64,000 bases of DNA, from the NCBI GenBank assembly GCA_947479055.1, contig CANJYE010000008.1:1-64000 (forward strand), written 5' to 3'. The stretch is from Erythrobacteraceae bacterium (GTDB lineage Bacteria > Pseudomonadota > Alphaproteobacteria > Sphingomonadales > Sphingomonadaceae). The first letter of the stretch is position 1. Each line of letters starts with the position of its first letter. Of this stretch, positions 1 through 8,634 are shown in pieces. The notes beneath the pieces are model-generated. The model worked only from the letters and a program-made list of their open reading frames with translations, made no database searches and was not told the origin of the DNA. The position numbers were made by a program, and so were the translations under genes.

Positions 1-126
1 CACTTGATCGAAAACCTGTTCGCCAAAATCAAGGACTGGCGGCGCATTCACACCCGATATGATCGCTGCGCCCACACCTTCATGTCCGCCATCGCAATCG
101 CCGCTACCGTCATCTTCTGGTTGTGA
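1..126 (+). pseudogene. IS5-family transposase, C-terminal end (cut by window edge)
   Basis: The reading frame is open from the first base and stops at TGA 124-126, giving 41 residues. It contains ENLFAKIKDW, RYDRCAHTF and a hydrophobic end AATVIFWL, which is the typical C-terminus of IS5-family DDE transposases. The E of the ENLF segment is the likely last acidic residue of the DDE triad. The start lies outside the window, so it cannot be judged whether the element is intact. The family call rests on recognised sequence only. Transposition is its presumed role, and it marks the edge of the accessory region. Confidence 0.8.
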
Positions 127-128
127 TC

Positions 129-145
129 AATGAGTCCTGACCCTA
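129..145. repeat. Probable right terminal inverted repeat of the IS5-type element
   Basis: The stretch AATGAGTCCTGACCCTA follows the transposase stop by 2 bp. It resembles the outer ends of IS5-family elements of alphaproteobacteria, with CTAG next to it as a possible insertion target. The other end is outside the window, so the pairing cannot be confirmed here. Confidence 0.5.
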
Positions 146-146
146 G

Positions 147-169
147 GGGGACACGGAATTCCGTGCCCC
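147..169. repeat. GC-rich palindrome between the IS end and the SDR gene
   Basis: A 14-bp perfect palindrome, CACGGAATTCCGTG (152-165), is flanked by GGGG(A) and CCCC, giving a stem of 11 bp per arm with one bulged base. It lies 14 bp beyond the stop of the minus-strand SDR and directly abuts the IS end. It could act as a factor-independent terminator without a U-tract, or be a REP-like element. The choice between these is inference. Confidence 0.45.
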
Positions 170-182
170 TCCTCTGCCACCA

Positions 183-953
183 TCACGGCCGGATCGTGCT
201 CCCTCCATCGACCGGGATCTGCGCCCCAATCGTGTGGCTCGACATGTCCGAGGCGAGGAACAGCGCGGCTTGCGCCACCTGCTCGGGCTTGCCCATCTTG
301 CCGTTCGGGTGGATCTTGAGGAACATCGCCACCGCTTCATCGCGCGGCAGGCCGGTTTCGGCGTAGGCTTCCTCCAGCATCTCGGTCTCGGTGCCGCCGG
401 GGTGGATGGTGTTGATGCGGATCGGATCGCCCGCCATCGCCAGTTCGAGCGCGAAGGTCTGCATCATCGCGTTGGTCGCGGCCTTGGACGCGCCATAGGC
501 GGCAAAGCCCGGCACCACCCGGACCGAAAAGGCCGAGCCGATGTTGACGATGCTGCAATTGTCGCCCGATTTGCGCATCAGCGGCAGGCAGGCACGATAG
601 CCGTAGTATGGTCCCATCACATTGACTTCGATCTGGCGACGGAAGCTTTCCTCACTGCCGGTCTCGGTCGATCCGGCTTCGGACACGCCGGCATTGTTGA
701 CCAGCACATCGAGCCGCCCGTATTTCGCCTCGACCGCGGCCACTGCCGCCTGCCACTGATCGGCCTTGCTGACATCGAGCGCCACCGCCAGCGCATTACC
801 GGGCAGGCCATCCGCCACTGCCTGCGCCGCATCGAACTTGCGCGCGGCCACCACCACCGATGCCCCTTCAGCCGCGAACAGCTGGGCAATCGACTTGCCC
901 ATACCCTTGCCCGCGCCGGTCACCAGCGCCACCTTGCCTGCCAGAATCGCCAT
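183..953 (-). CDS. SDR-family NAD(P)-dependent oxidoreductase
   Basis: A classical short-chain dehydrogenase of 256 aa, the usual family length. The nucleotide-binding glycine motif is TGAGKGMG (residues 12-19), NNAG is at 86-89, and the catalytic residues are S140, Y153 and K157 in YGASK. The C-terminus GAQIPVDGGSTIRP is typical. It should oxidise or reduce a hydroxyl/keto group with NAD(H) or NADP(H) in the cytoplasm. The substrate is unknown. It is transcribed divergently from the operon beginning at 1158, so the two probably share a control region. The ATG start is followed immediately by the Rossmann strand and needs no extension. Naming a specific dehydrogenase would be over-interpretation. 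Confidence 0.9.
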   Translation of the reverse strand: MAILAGKVALVTGAGKGMGKSIAQLFAAEGASVVVAARKFDAAQAVADGLPGNALAVALDVSKADQWQAAVAAVEAKYGRLDVLVNNAGVSEAGSTETGSEESFRRQIEVNVMGPYYGYRACLPLMRKSGDNCSIVNIGSAFSVRVVPGFAAYGASKAATNAMMQTFALELAMAGDPIRINTIHPGGTETEMLEEAYAETGLPRDEAVAMFLKIHPNGKMGKPEQVAQAALFLASDMSSHTIGAQIPVDGGSTIRP

Positions 954-1157
954 AAATTAAGTCTCCCATCAAATCGTCGGTCTTGAACCTGTGTCCATAG
1001 CCGGGCTACGAGCCCGTTCATCCCGCAATCAGGCCGCATGCGGCAGCATGCATCCGGGATTGCAAGTCGGGACAAGCAGGCTGCTATTCGGTTTTGGTCA
1101 GGCGGTCTATCAGCCCTGCAACGCTTTTACGCCAACAGGCGCTCTGGAGAGGCTTTC
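954..1157. promoter_or_regulatory. Divergent intergenic control region
   Basis: About 200 bp separates the minus-strand SDR from the plus-strand catabolic operon. Both must be transcribed outward from it, so promoters are expected here. No convincing sigma-70 hexamer pair or operator was identified by eye. A purine-rich GGAGAGG ribosome-binding site ends 7 bp before the ATG at 1158. Confidence 0.4.
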
Positions 1158-3134
1158 ATGAACTACACCCACGTCCACACGCCGCTGCAGATCGGCGCCA
1201 GCTGCGTCATCAAGAATCGCGTCGTGCGCACGGCCCATGGCACGATCCTTGGCAAGGGCCGGATGAGCGACACGCTGATCGCCTATCACGAAGCGCGGGC
1301 GAAGGGTGGCGCGGGGCTGTCGATCCTGGAAGTCGGTTCGGTCCATCCGACCAGCCCGCTGGCGATCAATTTGTGGGACCCTTCGCTGGAGGATGGCTAT
1401 CGCAAGCTGGTGGAAGTGTGCCAGCCGCACGACATGAAGCTGTTCCAGCAGCTGTGGCACGCCGGGCACCATGCCCTGCCCAAGGATGGCGGCCCGCCGT
1501 GGGGTGCCTCCACCGTGCCGAGCGTGGAATATGGCGTGGTGCCGCTCCAGATGACCAAATCGATGATCGCCGAGATCATCGAAGCCTATGCCACCGCCGC
1601 CCGCCGGTGCGAAGCCTGGGGGCTGGACGGGGTCGATGTCCATTGCGCCCACGGCTATCTGCCCGCGCAGTTCCTGTCGGGCGTGGTCAACACCCGCGAG
1701 GATGAATATGGCGGCGCAACCATCCAGGAACGCGCCCGTTTCGTGATCGAGCTGATGGAAGCGGTGCGTTCCGCCGTGTCGAAGGATTTCGTGGTCGGCG
1801 TGCGACTGGCCCCCGATCTGGTGGTCGGCGGGGTCGATGGCGAACAGAACCTCGCGGTCGCCCATATGCTGGAAGAGCGGGGCCTCACTGATTACGTCAA
1901 CGTTTCGGTCGGCAATTACAACAGCTTCGACTGGATGGTCGGGGGCATGCATTTCCCGATGGGTTATGAATTGCCCACCAGCCTGCCGATCTCCACCCAG
2001 ATCAAGGTGCCGACCATGGTGATCGGCCGGTTCCGCACGCTGGAGGAATGCGATCAGGTGATCCGTTCCGGCGGAGCGGACATGGTCGGCCTCGTTCGCG
2101 CGATGATCGCCGATCCCGACCTTGTCACCAAGAGCCTTGCCGGCAAGGTCGAGGAAGTGCGCCCCTGCATCGGCTGCAACCAGGCCTGCCTTTCGCAGGT
2201 GGTGACCGAGCATGGCCACATGGAATGCACCGTCAACCCGGGCGTCGGCCATGAAATCTATCGCGGCGATGCCAAGCTGGTTCCGGCGGCGGAACCGAAG
2301 CGGGTGCTGGTCATCGGCGGCGGCCCCGCCGGCATGGAAGCGGCGCGCGTTGCGGCGCTGCGCGGCCACAAAGTTACGCTGGCCGAAGCCTCCTCCCGCC
2401 TTGGCGGCACGCTGCATGCGGCCTGCAAGGCCCCCACCCGCCACGGCATGATCGACATCGCCACCTGGCTGGAAGCGGAAATCTTCCGGCTGGGCGTGGA
2501 AGTGCAGCTGTCCACCTACATGGAACCGGACGAAGTGCTGGCCAGCGGCGCGGAAGCGGTGATCGTTGCCACCGGATCGACCGCGCGGGGCAACGGCATC
2601 GTCTATTCCCACCCCGGCCTGCCGATGCGCAACCACGATCATCCGCGCGTGATTTCGGGCCATGATCTCTACCTCGATCCGCCCAGGGACCTCGGCAAAT
2701 CGGCGGTGGTGATCGACGATACCGGCCATTACGAAGCGCTGGGCGCGTGCGATTATCTGATCGAGCAGGGCCTTGCCGTCACTTACATGACCCGCATGCG
2801 GATGATCGGCCAGCAGGCCCAGATGTTCAGCATGGTCGAGCCGTTCCTGCGGCGGATGAAGGGCAAGCCATTCAACTATCTGATCCGCCATCGCCCGGTC
2901 GAATTTACCGGCAGCGAACTGATCATCGCCCCGCACCACTTCAGCGACGAGGATGTGACCTCGCGCCTTCCCGCCGATCTGGTGGTGTTCTGCACCAGCC
3001 CCGAGCCGAACCGCGAACTCTATACCGCATTGTCGGATCGCAACACCGATGTGCGCGTGGTGGGCGATGCCAATTCCCCGCGCTTCCTTCCGGTGGCAAT
3101 TCGCGAAGGCCATCTCGCCGGCGCGTCGATCTGA
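1158..3134 (+). CDS. Old Yellow Enzyme-family FMN/4Fe-4S/FAD oxidoreductase (2,4-dienoyl-CoA reductase type)
   Basis: A three-module flavoprotein of 658 aa. Residues 1 to about 330 form an OYE-type FMN TIM barrel. Cysteines 337, 340, 344 and 357 (CIGCNQAC then C) are the usual 4Fe-4S ligands. From about residue 388, GGGPAGMEAA opens a Rossmann domain for FAD and NAD(P)H. Relatives such as 2,4-dienoyl-CoA reductase and trimethylamine dehydrogenase reduce activated C=C bonds or demethylate amines. In this operon, reduction of an enone or dienoyl intermediate is the likelier role. The start at 1158 is preferred over an upstream in-frame start because of the ribosome-binding site and because the family begins near this point. 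The stop overlaps the next start by one base. Confidence 0.88.
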   Translation: MNYTHVHTPLQIGASCVIKNRVVRTAHGTILGKGRMSDTLIAYHEARAKGGAGLSILEVGSVHPTSPLAINLWDPSLEDGYRKLVEVCQPHDMKLFQQLWHAGHHALPKDGGPPWGASTVPSVEYGVVPLQMTKSMIAEIIEAYATAARRCEAWGLDGVDVHCAHGYLPAQFLSGVVNTREDEYGGATIQERARFVIELMEAVRSAVSKDFVVGVRLAPDLVVGGVDGEQNLAVAHMLEERGLTDYVNVSVGNYNSFDWMVGGMHFPMGYELPTSLPISTQIKVPTMVIGRFRTLEECDQVIRSGGADMVGLVRAMIADPDLVTKSLAGKVEEVRPCIGCNQACLSQVVTEHGHMECTVNPGVGHEIYRGDAKLVPAAEPKRVLVIGGGPAGMEAARVAALRGHKVTLAEASSRLGGTLHAACKAPTRHGMIDIATWLEAEIFRLGVEVQLSTYMEPDEVLASGAEAVIVATGSTARGNGIVYSHPGLPMRNHDHPRVISGHDLYLDPPRDLGKSAVVIDDTGHYEALGACDYLIEQGLAVTYMTRMRMIGQQAQMFSMVEPFLRRMKGKPFNYLIRHRPVEFTGSELIIAPHHFSDEDVTSRLPADLVVFCTSPEPNRELYTALSDRNTDVRVVGDANSPRFLPVAIREGHLAGASI

Positions 3135-4141
3135 TGAAGCGGGCGATCTTCAACCGGCCCGGCGAAAGACTGGCGATCGAGGACCGCCCGGTACCCGATC
3201 CCGGCCCGGGCGAGGTGCTGATCAAGGTCGAGCGTTGCGGGATCTGCGGCAGCGACCTCAAGATGACCGATCCGGCCGGGCCGGTCCATTTCGCCGAAGG
3301 CTCCGCGCCGGGGCATGAATATGCCGGGACCATCGCCGCCATCGGAAAAGGCGTGGAAGGCTGGAAAACCGGTGACCGCGTCACCGCCTTCCCGGTCGGC
3401 GGGTGCGGCCATTGCGCGGCCTGTGACGCGCTCGATCCCTATGGCTGCAACACTTGCACTTACCTGATGGGCGGGTTCAGCGAATATACCGTGGCGCAAG
3501 CGGCGCTGGTCAACCGCCTGCCCGCCAACCTCACGTTCGAGGATGGCGCGCTGGTGGAGCCGCTGGCCTGCGGAGCGCAGTCGATCCGGCTGGCCGGGGT
3601 TGGTCCGCAATCGCGCGTGCTGGTGCTGGGTGCGGGCGCCACCGGGCTGGCCGCCACCTTCTGGGCCGCACGCAACGGCTGCACCAGCCTTGCCGTCGCC
3701 GCCACCAGCGACCGGCGCAAGGCGATTGCCGAAACCATGGGCGCGCGCCATTTCCTCCACGCGGGCAGCGACCTTTCCGATCATGCCGCCGAGGTGCTCG
3801 GCGGCGCGCCCGACGTGGTGATCGAATGCGTCGGCAGCGCCGGGATCATCGGCACCGGGGTGGAGATCGTCGCCCCGCGCGGCACGATCGTTTCCAGCGG
3901 GATGTGCTTCGATCCCGATACGCTGCCGACCGGCCTTGCCACAATGAAACAGGTCCGCATCCAGTTCTCCATGGCCTATCTGATGGAGGATTTCCGCCGC
4001 GCGATCGCCGCGCTGGATGCCGGCCATCTCGAACCGCGCGCGATGGTAACCGAAACCATCGCACTATCCGCCCTGCCCAACATGCTGGAAACCCTGCGCA
4101 GCGACAAGAGCCGCTGCCGGGTGATGGTATCCCCCGTTTGA
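3134..4141 (+). CDS. Zinc-binding alcohol dehydrogenase (MDR superfamily)
   Basis: A 335-aa medium-chain dehydrogenase. The catalytic zinc site is marked by CGICGSD (C38) and GHE (H61-E62). A structural zinc site is given by cysteines 91, 94, 97 and 105. The cofactor motif GAGATGLAA lies near the middle. Such enzymes interconvert alcohols and ketones or aldehydes with NAD(P). The ATG overlaps the TGA of the OYE gene (TGATG), so translation is probably coupled. The resemblance is to sorbitol/threonine dehydrogenase-like members, but the substrate cannot be inferred from sequence. Confidence 0.9.
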   Translation: MKRAIFNRPGERLAIEDRPVPDPGPGEVLIKVERCGICGSDLKMTDPAGPVHFAEGSAPGHEYAGTIAAIGKGVEGWKTGDRVTAFPVGGCGHCAACDALDPYGCNTCTYLMGGFSEYTVAQAALVNRLPANLTFEDGALVEPLACGAQSIRLAGVGPQSRVLVLGAGATGLAATFWAARNGCTSLAVAATSDRRKAIAETMGARHFLHAGSDLSDHAAEVLGGAPDVVIECVGSAGIIGTGVEIVAPRGTIVSSGMCFDPDTLPTGLATMKQVRIQFSMAYLMEDFRRAIAALDAGHLEPRAMVTETIALSALPNMLETLRSDKSRCRVMVSPV

Positions 4142-4152
4142 AGGACCCGAGA

Positions 4153-5256
4153 ATGACCGCCAAGATCCCCGTCCCCCGCAGCTTCGATGAAGTCACCGCC
4201 GAGTGGCTGACCGCCGTCCTTTCCATCGACCATCCGGGCGTGGTCGTCACTTCGGCCAAGGTCGACCCCTACATGGGCCACAAACCCAACAAGGCGCGAG
4301 TCCATGTGAGCTACAATCAGGCGGGCAACGTTGCCGGGCTGCCGCCGACCTATGTGGTCAAGGGCACGCTGAACGGCACCATTTCGCGCGGGCGGATCAT
4401 CGACTTTTCCAACATGGCGGAACTGGTGTCCTATCGCGACATCCTGCCGCATCTCGACTGCACCGTGCCCGAACTGATCTATCAGTCGTGGGACGCGGAG
4501 CCGAGCGAGAGCGTGATCATGCTGTTCCACGACCTGCTGCCGCGCAATCCCACCTATTTCCCCGGCGGGCTGACCACGCTGAACTATGGCCAGGCCGCCA
4601 GCCTGCTGACAATGATGGCCAGGTTTCAGGCCCAGACCTGGAACAGCAAGGAGTTCGGCGAAGGCGGCATCTGGGGCCCCGGCACCCCGGCAGACGAAAC
4701 CCGCATCCTCATCCGCGAGCTCTATTTCGACATCCTGCCGCGTTCGGAACATTGGGAAACCTCGGTCGTCTCCCCGCGCGGCGCGGCCATGCCCCGGCTG
4801 CTGCGCGATGCCGACCGGATGGAGGAAGGCTGGAAGCGGCTGTGCGCCATGCTGGAACGGCAGGCGATGGTGATCGTCCATGGCGACGAGCATCTCGGCA
4901 ATGTCGCCTTCTTCCCCGACGGCCAGCCGCTGCTTTACGATTTCCTCGCCCGGGCGGAACCGTGGCCGCTGGGGATCGTGCGCTTCCTCATCCCCTGCCT
5001 CGACATCATCGACCGCAGGAACTGGGAACGCTCCCTGCTGGCAGGCTATCTCGCCGACCTCACGCGCTTCGGCGCGCCCGATGTGCCCAGCTTCGAGGAA
5101 GCATGGCTGGCCTATCGCGCTGCCGCAATCTGCCCGCTGATGATCTGGCTCAACAATTCCAGCACCTGGCAACCGGAAGCCTGCAACACCGCCAATGCCT
5201 CGCGCACTGCCATCGCCGTGCTGGACCATGACAGCTTCGGCCTGCTCGGGCTCTGA
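4153..5256 (+). CDS. APH/ecdysteroid-kinase-like phosphotransferase
   Basis: A 367-aa protein of the aminoglycoside phosphotransferase/choline-kinase-like fold. The catalytic-loop motif appears as VHGDEHLGN and is followed by a metal-binding LYDF segment in place of the common DW(Q/E). The family transfers the gamma-phosphate of ATP to a small-molecule hydroxyl, and bacterial members in catabolic clusters are largely uncharacterised. It begins 11 bp after the alcohol dehydrogenase stop, inside the same operon. Two more proteins of this fold occur in the window (7219 and 27157). The altered DF motif may mean changed metal handling, but the Asp itself is kept. Confidence 0.78.
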   Translation: MTAKIPVPRSFDEVTAEWLTAVLSIDHPGVVVTSAKVDPYMGHKPNKARVHVSYNQAGNVAGLPPTYVVKGTLNGTISRGRIIDFSNMAELVSYRDILPHLDCTVPELIYQSWDAEPSESVIMLFHDLLPRNPTYFPGGLTTLNYGQAASLLTMMARFQAQTWNSKEFGEGGIWGPGTPADETRILIRELYFDILPRSEHWETSVVSPRGAAMPRLLRDADRMEEGWKRLCAMLERQAMVIVHGDEHLGNVAFFPDGQPLLYDFLARAEPWPLGIVRFLIPCLDIIDRRNWERSLLAGYLADLTRFGAPDVPSFEEAWLAYRAAAICPLMIWLNNSSTWQPEACNTANASRTAIAVLDHDSFGLLGL

Positions 5257-5258
5257 CC

Positions 5259-6293
5259 ATGCAGCGCAGGAGGCTGGGCAACTCGCAGGTCGAGGTTACC
5301 ACTCTCGGATTAGGCGGAACCGCGCTTGGCAATATCTACAGCGCGATCACCGACGAGGCCGCGCGCGAGACGATCGGCGAGGCGCTGGCCGGCGGGGTCA
5401 ATTGGTTCGACACCTCGCCCTGTTATGGCGTGGGGTTGAGCGAAACGCGCCTCGGCCTCGTGCTGCCCGCCGTGCCGCGCGACAGCTTCCTGCTCTCGAC
5501 CAAGGTCGGCTACATGCTCGAACCGCTACCCCCGGGCGTAGCGGCTGAACCGATGATCTGGGCCGATCCGCCGCCGTTTTCACTGCACTACGACTTCACT
5601 TATGACGCGGCGATGCGCTCGATCGAAGGCAGCCTTCTGCGCCTGGGGCTGGACCGGCTCGACATGGTCTCGATCCACGATCCCGACCAGACCGCCGGGG
5701 CCGACCCCAACGCGCCCGATCCCTATGCGGCAAGCCGTTTCGACGAGGCGATGGGCGGGGCCTACAAGGCGCTGCATGCCTTGCGCGAACAAGGCGTGAT
5801 CGGCGCCATCGGCGTGGGGATGAACCAGTGGCGGATGCTGGTCGATTTTGCCCATGCCGGGGATTTCGACTTCTTCCTTTGTGCCGGGCGCTACAACCTG
5901 CTGTTCCACGATGCCTGGGCCGAACTGATGCCGCTGTGCGCGCAAAAGGACATCAGCGTGATCATCGGCGGCCCCTATGCCTCGGGCATTCTCGGCTCCG
6001 GCGCGGTGGAAGGGGCACCCTATTTCTACCAGCCCGCCCCGCCCGACATTATGGAAAAGGTCCGAAGGATCGAGCGCGTTTGCGCGGATTTCGGCATTTC
6101 CCTGCGTGCCGCCGCGCTGCACTGGCCATTGCGCCATCGTGCAGTGGCCAGTGTGATCCCCGGATCACGGTCACGCACGGAAATGAGCCAGAACATCGCC
6201 GCACTTGACGAATCTGTCTCGGACGCGTTCTGGACTGCCTTGAGCGAGCAAGCGCTGGTTGATCCGGCCGCGATGGCCGCAACCGGATATTGA
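5259..6293 (+). CDS. Aldo/keto reductase
   Basis: A 344-aa (alpha/beta)8 NAD(P)H-dependent reductase. The catalytic set is visible as D51, Y56 (FDTSPCY), K82 (STKVGY) and a His in SIHDPD. The C-terminal PGSRSRTEM segment is the usual 2'-phosphate/cofactor loop. The length and SETRLG context resemble the D-threo-aldose/L-fucose dehydrogenase-type AKRs, which is a family likeness and not a substrate call. The gene starts 2 bp after the kinase-like gene and belongs to the same operon. It probably reduces or oxidises a carbonyl/hydroxyl group in the pathway. Confidence 0.9.
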   Translation: MQRRRLGNSQVEVTTLGLGGTALGNIYSAITDEAARETIGEALAGGVNWFDTSPCYGVGLSETRLGLVLPAVPRDSFLLSTKVGYMLEPLPPGVAAEPMIWADPPPFSLHYDFTYDAAMRSIEGSLLRLGLDRLDMVSIHDPDQTAGADPNAPDPYAASRFDEAMGGAYKALHALREQGVIGAIGVGMNQWRMLVDFAHAGDFDFFLCAGRYNLLFHDAWAELMPLCAQKDISVIIGGPYASGILGSGAVEGAPYFYQPAPPDIMEKVRRIERVCADFGISLRAAALHWPLRHRAVASVIPGSRSRTEMSQNIAALDESVSDAFWTALSEQALVDPAAMAATGY

Positions 6294-6303
6294 GAGGATA
6301 GCT

Positions 6304-7212
6304 ATGACCATCGAAACCGTCATCGTCTTTGGCGCCACCGGCATGCAGGGCCGCCAGCAGCCGAGGGAGCTATTGAAGCACGGCTACAAGGTGCGCGTTG
6401 TCAGTCGCAAGCTGGAGCTGCTCGACGGCCCGGAATTTGAAGGCACCGAGAAAGTGCTCGCCGATTATGACGATCCCGCCAGCATTGCCGCCGCCATGAA
6501 GGGCGTCGATGCGGTCTTCTATCAGGCGCAGTCGATGGGCGATGTCGATCGCTGCAATCGCCAGACCGAAACCGTGCGCAAGGCGGCCGAGCAGGAAGGC
6601 GTGGAGCTGATCATCGTCAATTCCAGCATGTGGGCACCGGACGAGCCTTGCGGCCAGTACAATTTCGACGGCGTCCTCTCGATGGAGGAAACCATGCGTG
6701 CCGGGCCGATTCCGGTGATCGTGTTCCGCCCGACCCTGTTCATGAGCAATCTGCATGGCGACTGGGTGAAGGACAACCTCCGCAAGGGTCTCTACCGCTA
6801 TTGCCACAAGCCCGACCTCGCTTCCGACTGGATCTGCCTGGAAGACGTCGCCCAGTTCATGGTCGCCGCGCTGAAGAAGCCGGAGCTGGCCGGCCGCAAG
6901 ATCGGCATTGGCGGGCCGGACCGGCTGACCACGCTCGATGTGGTCGACCTGATCGGCGATGCGATGGGCAAGAAGCTGCGGTTCGAGCACGTCACCCCGC
7001 GCCAGTTCGGCGAGGAGTTCTGGGACCTGTGGGGCAACATCACCGGCCTCAGCCACGAAGCCTTCGTCGATGGTTTCGACAGCTTCTACACCATGAACAA
7101 CGAAGACCCGCGCAAGCCCTTTCAGGCCGACGTCAAGGCAGCGCTGGCGCTGTTCCCCGATGTCAAGCTGACCAGCATGCGCGAATGGGCTGCGCGGCAG
7201 GACTGGAGCTGA
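6304..7212 (+). CDS. NmrA-family atypical SDR
   Basis: A 302-aa NAD(P)-binding protein with GATGMQG at residues 9-15 and no YxxxK catalytic pair in the usual place, as expected for NmrA/HSCARG-like atypical SDRs. Members are redox sensors, isoflavone-reductase-like enzymes or lyase-like proteins. The internal SSMWAPDE segment follows the usual strand 5. A GAGAGGA ribosome-binding site precedes the ATG at 6304, which is preferred over an upstream in-frame start inside the AKR gene. It is the fifth gene of the operon. Whether it is an enzyme or a regulator cannot be told. Confidence 0.82.
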   Translation: MTIETVIVFGATGMQGRQQPRELLKHGYKVRVVSRKLELLDGPEFEGTEKVLADYDDPASIAAAMKGVDAVFYQAQSMGDVDRCNRQTETVRKAAEQEGVELIIVNSSMWAPDEPCGQYNFDGVLSMEETMRAGPIPVIVFRPTLFMSNLHGDWVKDNLRKGLYRYCHKPDLASDWICLEDVAQFMVAALKKPELAGRKIGIGGPDRLTTLDVVDLIGDAMGKKLRFEHVTPRQFGEEFWDLWGNITGLSHEAFVDGFDSFYTMNNEDPRKPFQADVKAALALFPDVKLTSMREWAARQDWS

Positions 7213-7218
7213 ATTTCG

Positions 7219-8634
7219 ATGGACGAACAAACCAACAAGGTCCTGATCGCGATCCAGGATTTCCTGGAACGGCTGACCAAGGCCGACAACCTCACCTCCG
7301 ACCAATTGACAGAAGCTTTCATGGCCGGGACCGCGATCGCCTATCAACGACGGCGGCTGGGCTACAGCGAAACGAAACTGGCCGAAATCCGACAGGCGGA
7401 GGCCGATCTGGTCGCCAGCCTGCCGGTGCAGGGCGCGCACCGCCCTCGCAAGCATGACGATGTGTGGAGCAAGGGCGTCGGCGCAACATTGTCCGGCGCG
7501 CTGGAGAATGAATCGCATTGCGACGATCCGGTGATCCGCCAGAAGGTCCGCGATTTCGCCGTCGCCTATCACGAGCCGATGGACCCGGCGGTCAGCGGCG
7601 GGACGCAGGTGACCTACACCAGCGGCCGGGGTGATGCACGCCAGAGCGATGTTCCCGAAATCCAGATCGAGATCACTGCCGAAGGTCTCGAACAATGGCT
7701 GCACGCAACCGGCAACGAACCGGCATCCACCCGCGTCACCAACGTCAAGCGGCTGATGGGTGGCTATTCCAAGGCCACTTACATCGTCAAGCTGGCGGAC
7801 GACGCGGGCGAGCGGACCGTGGTCATCCGCAAGGACGGCTACGGCCTGCCGACCGGCCCCAGCATCGTCGGCGAATTCCCGGTGTTGCAGGATATGGAAC
7901 GGCTGGACGTTCCGGCCCCGCGCCCCTTGTGGATCGAGCCGGGCGAAACCCCCTTCGCCACCGCCTTCATGGGCGTCACTTTTGCCAATGGCACGCCGGC
8001 CAATCACTGCATCCCGCAGGACCAGACCACCCGCGCGAAATGGGCGGTCAGCATTGCCGAGGCGGTGGCCCGGCTGCACCGCGAGACCAGCCAGCCCGAT
8101 GCTGACGTGCGCGAGGAACTGCTGGGCGAACTGGCCAAGTCCGAAGCCAACATGTTCAACCGCGAACGCGCGCCTCATCCGGGCCTGATCATCGCGATCG
8201 ACTGGCTGCGCAAGCATGTCGATGCGCTGAAGGGCCGCCCGGCCGTGCGGGTCCATGCCGATCTCGGCTTCCACAATTTCATGATGCGCGACGATGGCCT
8301 TGTCGCCATGCTCGACTGGGAATTCAGCCATATCGGCGATCCGGTGGAGGATCTGTCCTCCATGCTCGGCTTCATGAACCAGATCGACAGCTGGGACCTG
8401 TTCTACAAGACTTACCAGGACGCCTGCGGCTTCACGATGGACACGAAGGCCGAAGCCTATCTCACCGTCTGGCGCGAAACGCGCAACATGATCACCTGCC
8501 TCGGCTCGCTCAATTCGCTGCTGCTGCCACCGGTCAAGGACGTGCCGCTGACCGTGGCCGGCACGATCTACCCGGCCAAGTACGAAGTCGGCGTGCTCGA
8601 TGCCATCACCCAAGCGGAGAAGCTCGATGTCTGA
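7219..8634 (+). CDS. Phosphotransferase family protein (APH fold, with N-terminal extension)
   Basis: A 471-aa protein. The C-terminal two thirds are an APH-type kinase domain with VHADLGFHNF (catalytic loop) and MLDWEFSHIGDP (metal-binding Asp). The first roughly 150 residues are an extra helical region without a motif I recognise. Homologues with this DWE(F) signature often sit beside acyl-CoA dehydrogenases or SDRs in catabolic clusters and may phosphorylate hydroxylated substrates, but few have been assayed. It starts 6 bp after the NmrA-like gene, and its last 8 bases overlap the next gene. Confidence 0.82.
   Translation: MDEQTNKVLIAIQDFLERLTKADNLTSDQLTEAFMAGTAIAYQRRRLGYSETKLAEIRQAEADLVASLPVQGAHRPRKHDDVWSKGVGATLSGALENESHCDDPVIRQKVRDFAVAYHEPMDPAVSGGTQVTYTSGRGDARQSDVPEIQIEITAEGLEQWLHATGNEPASTRVTNVKRLMGGYSKATYIVKLADDAGERTVVIRKDGYGLPTGPSIVGEFPVLQDMERLDVPAPRPLWIEPGETPFATAFMGVTFANGTPANHCIPQDQTTRAKWAVSIAEAVARLHRETSQPDADVREELLGELAKSEANMFNRERAPHPGLIIAIDWLRKHVDALKGRPAVRVHADLGFHNFMMRDDGLVAMLDWEFSHIGDPVEDLSSMLGFMNQIDSWDLFYKTYQDACGFTMDTKAEAYLTVWRETRNMITCLGSLNSLLLPPVKDVPLTVAGTIYPAKYEVGVLDAITQAEKLDV

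Noticed and set aside
1110-3113. A 667-codon minus-strand frame opposite the Old Yellow Enzyme gene
   Set aside because: Composition typical of antisense frames, and the plus strand encodes FMN, 4Fe-4S and FAD motifs.
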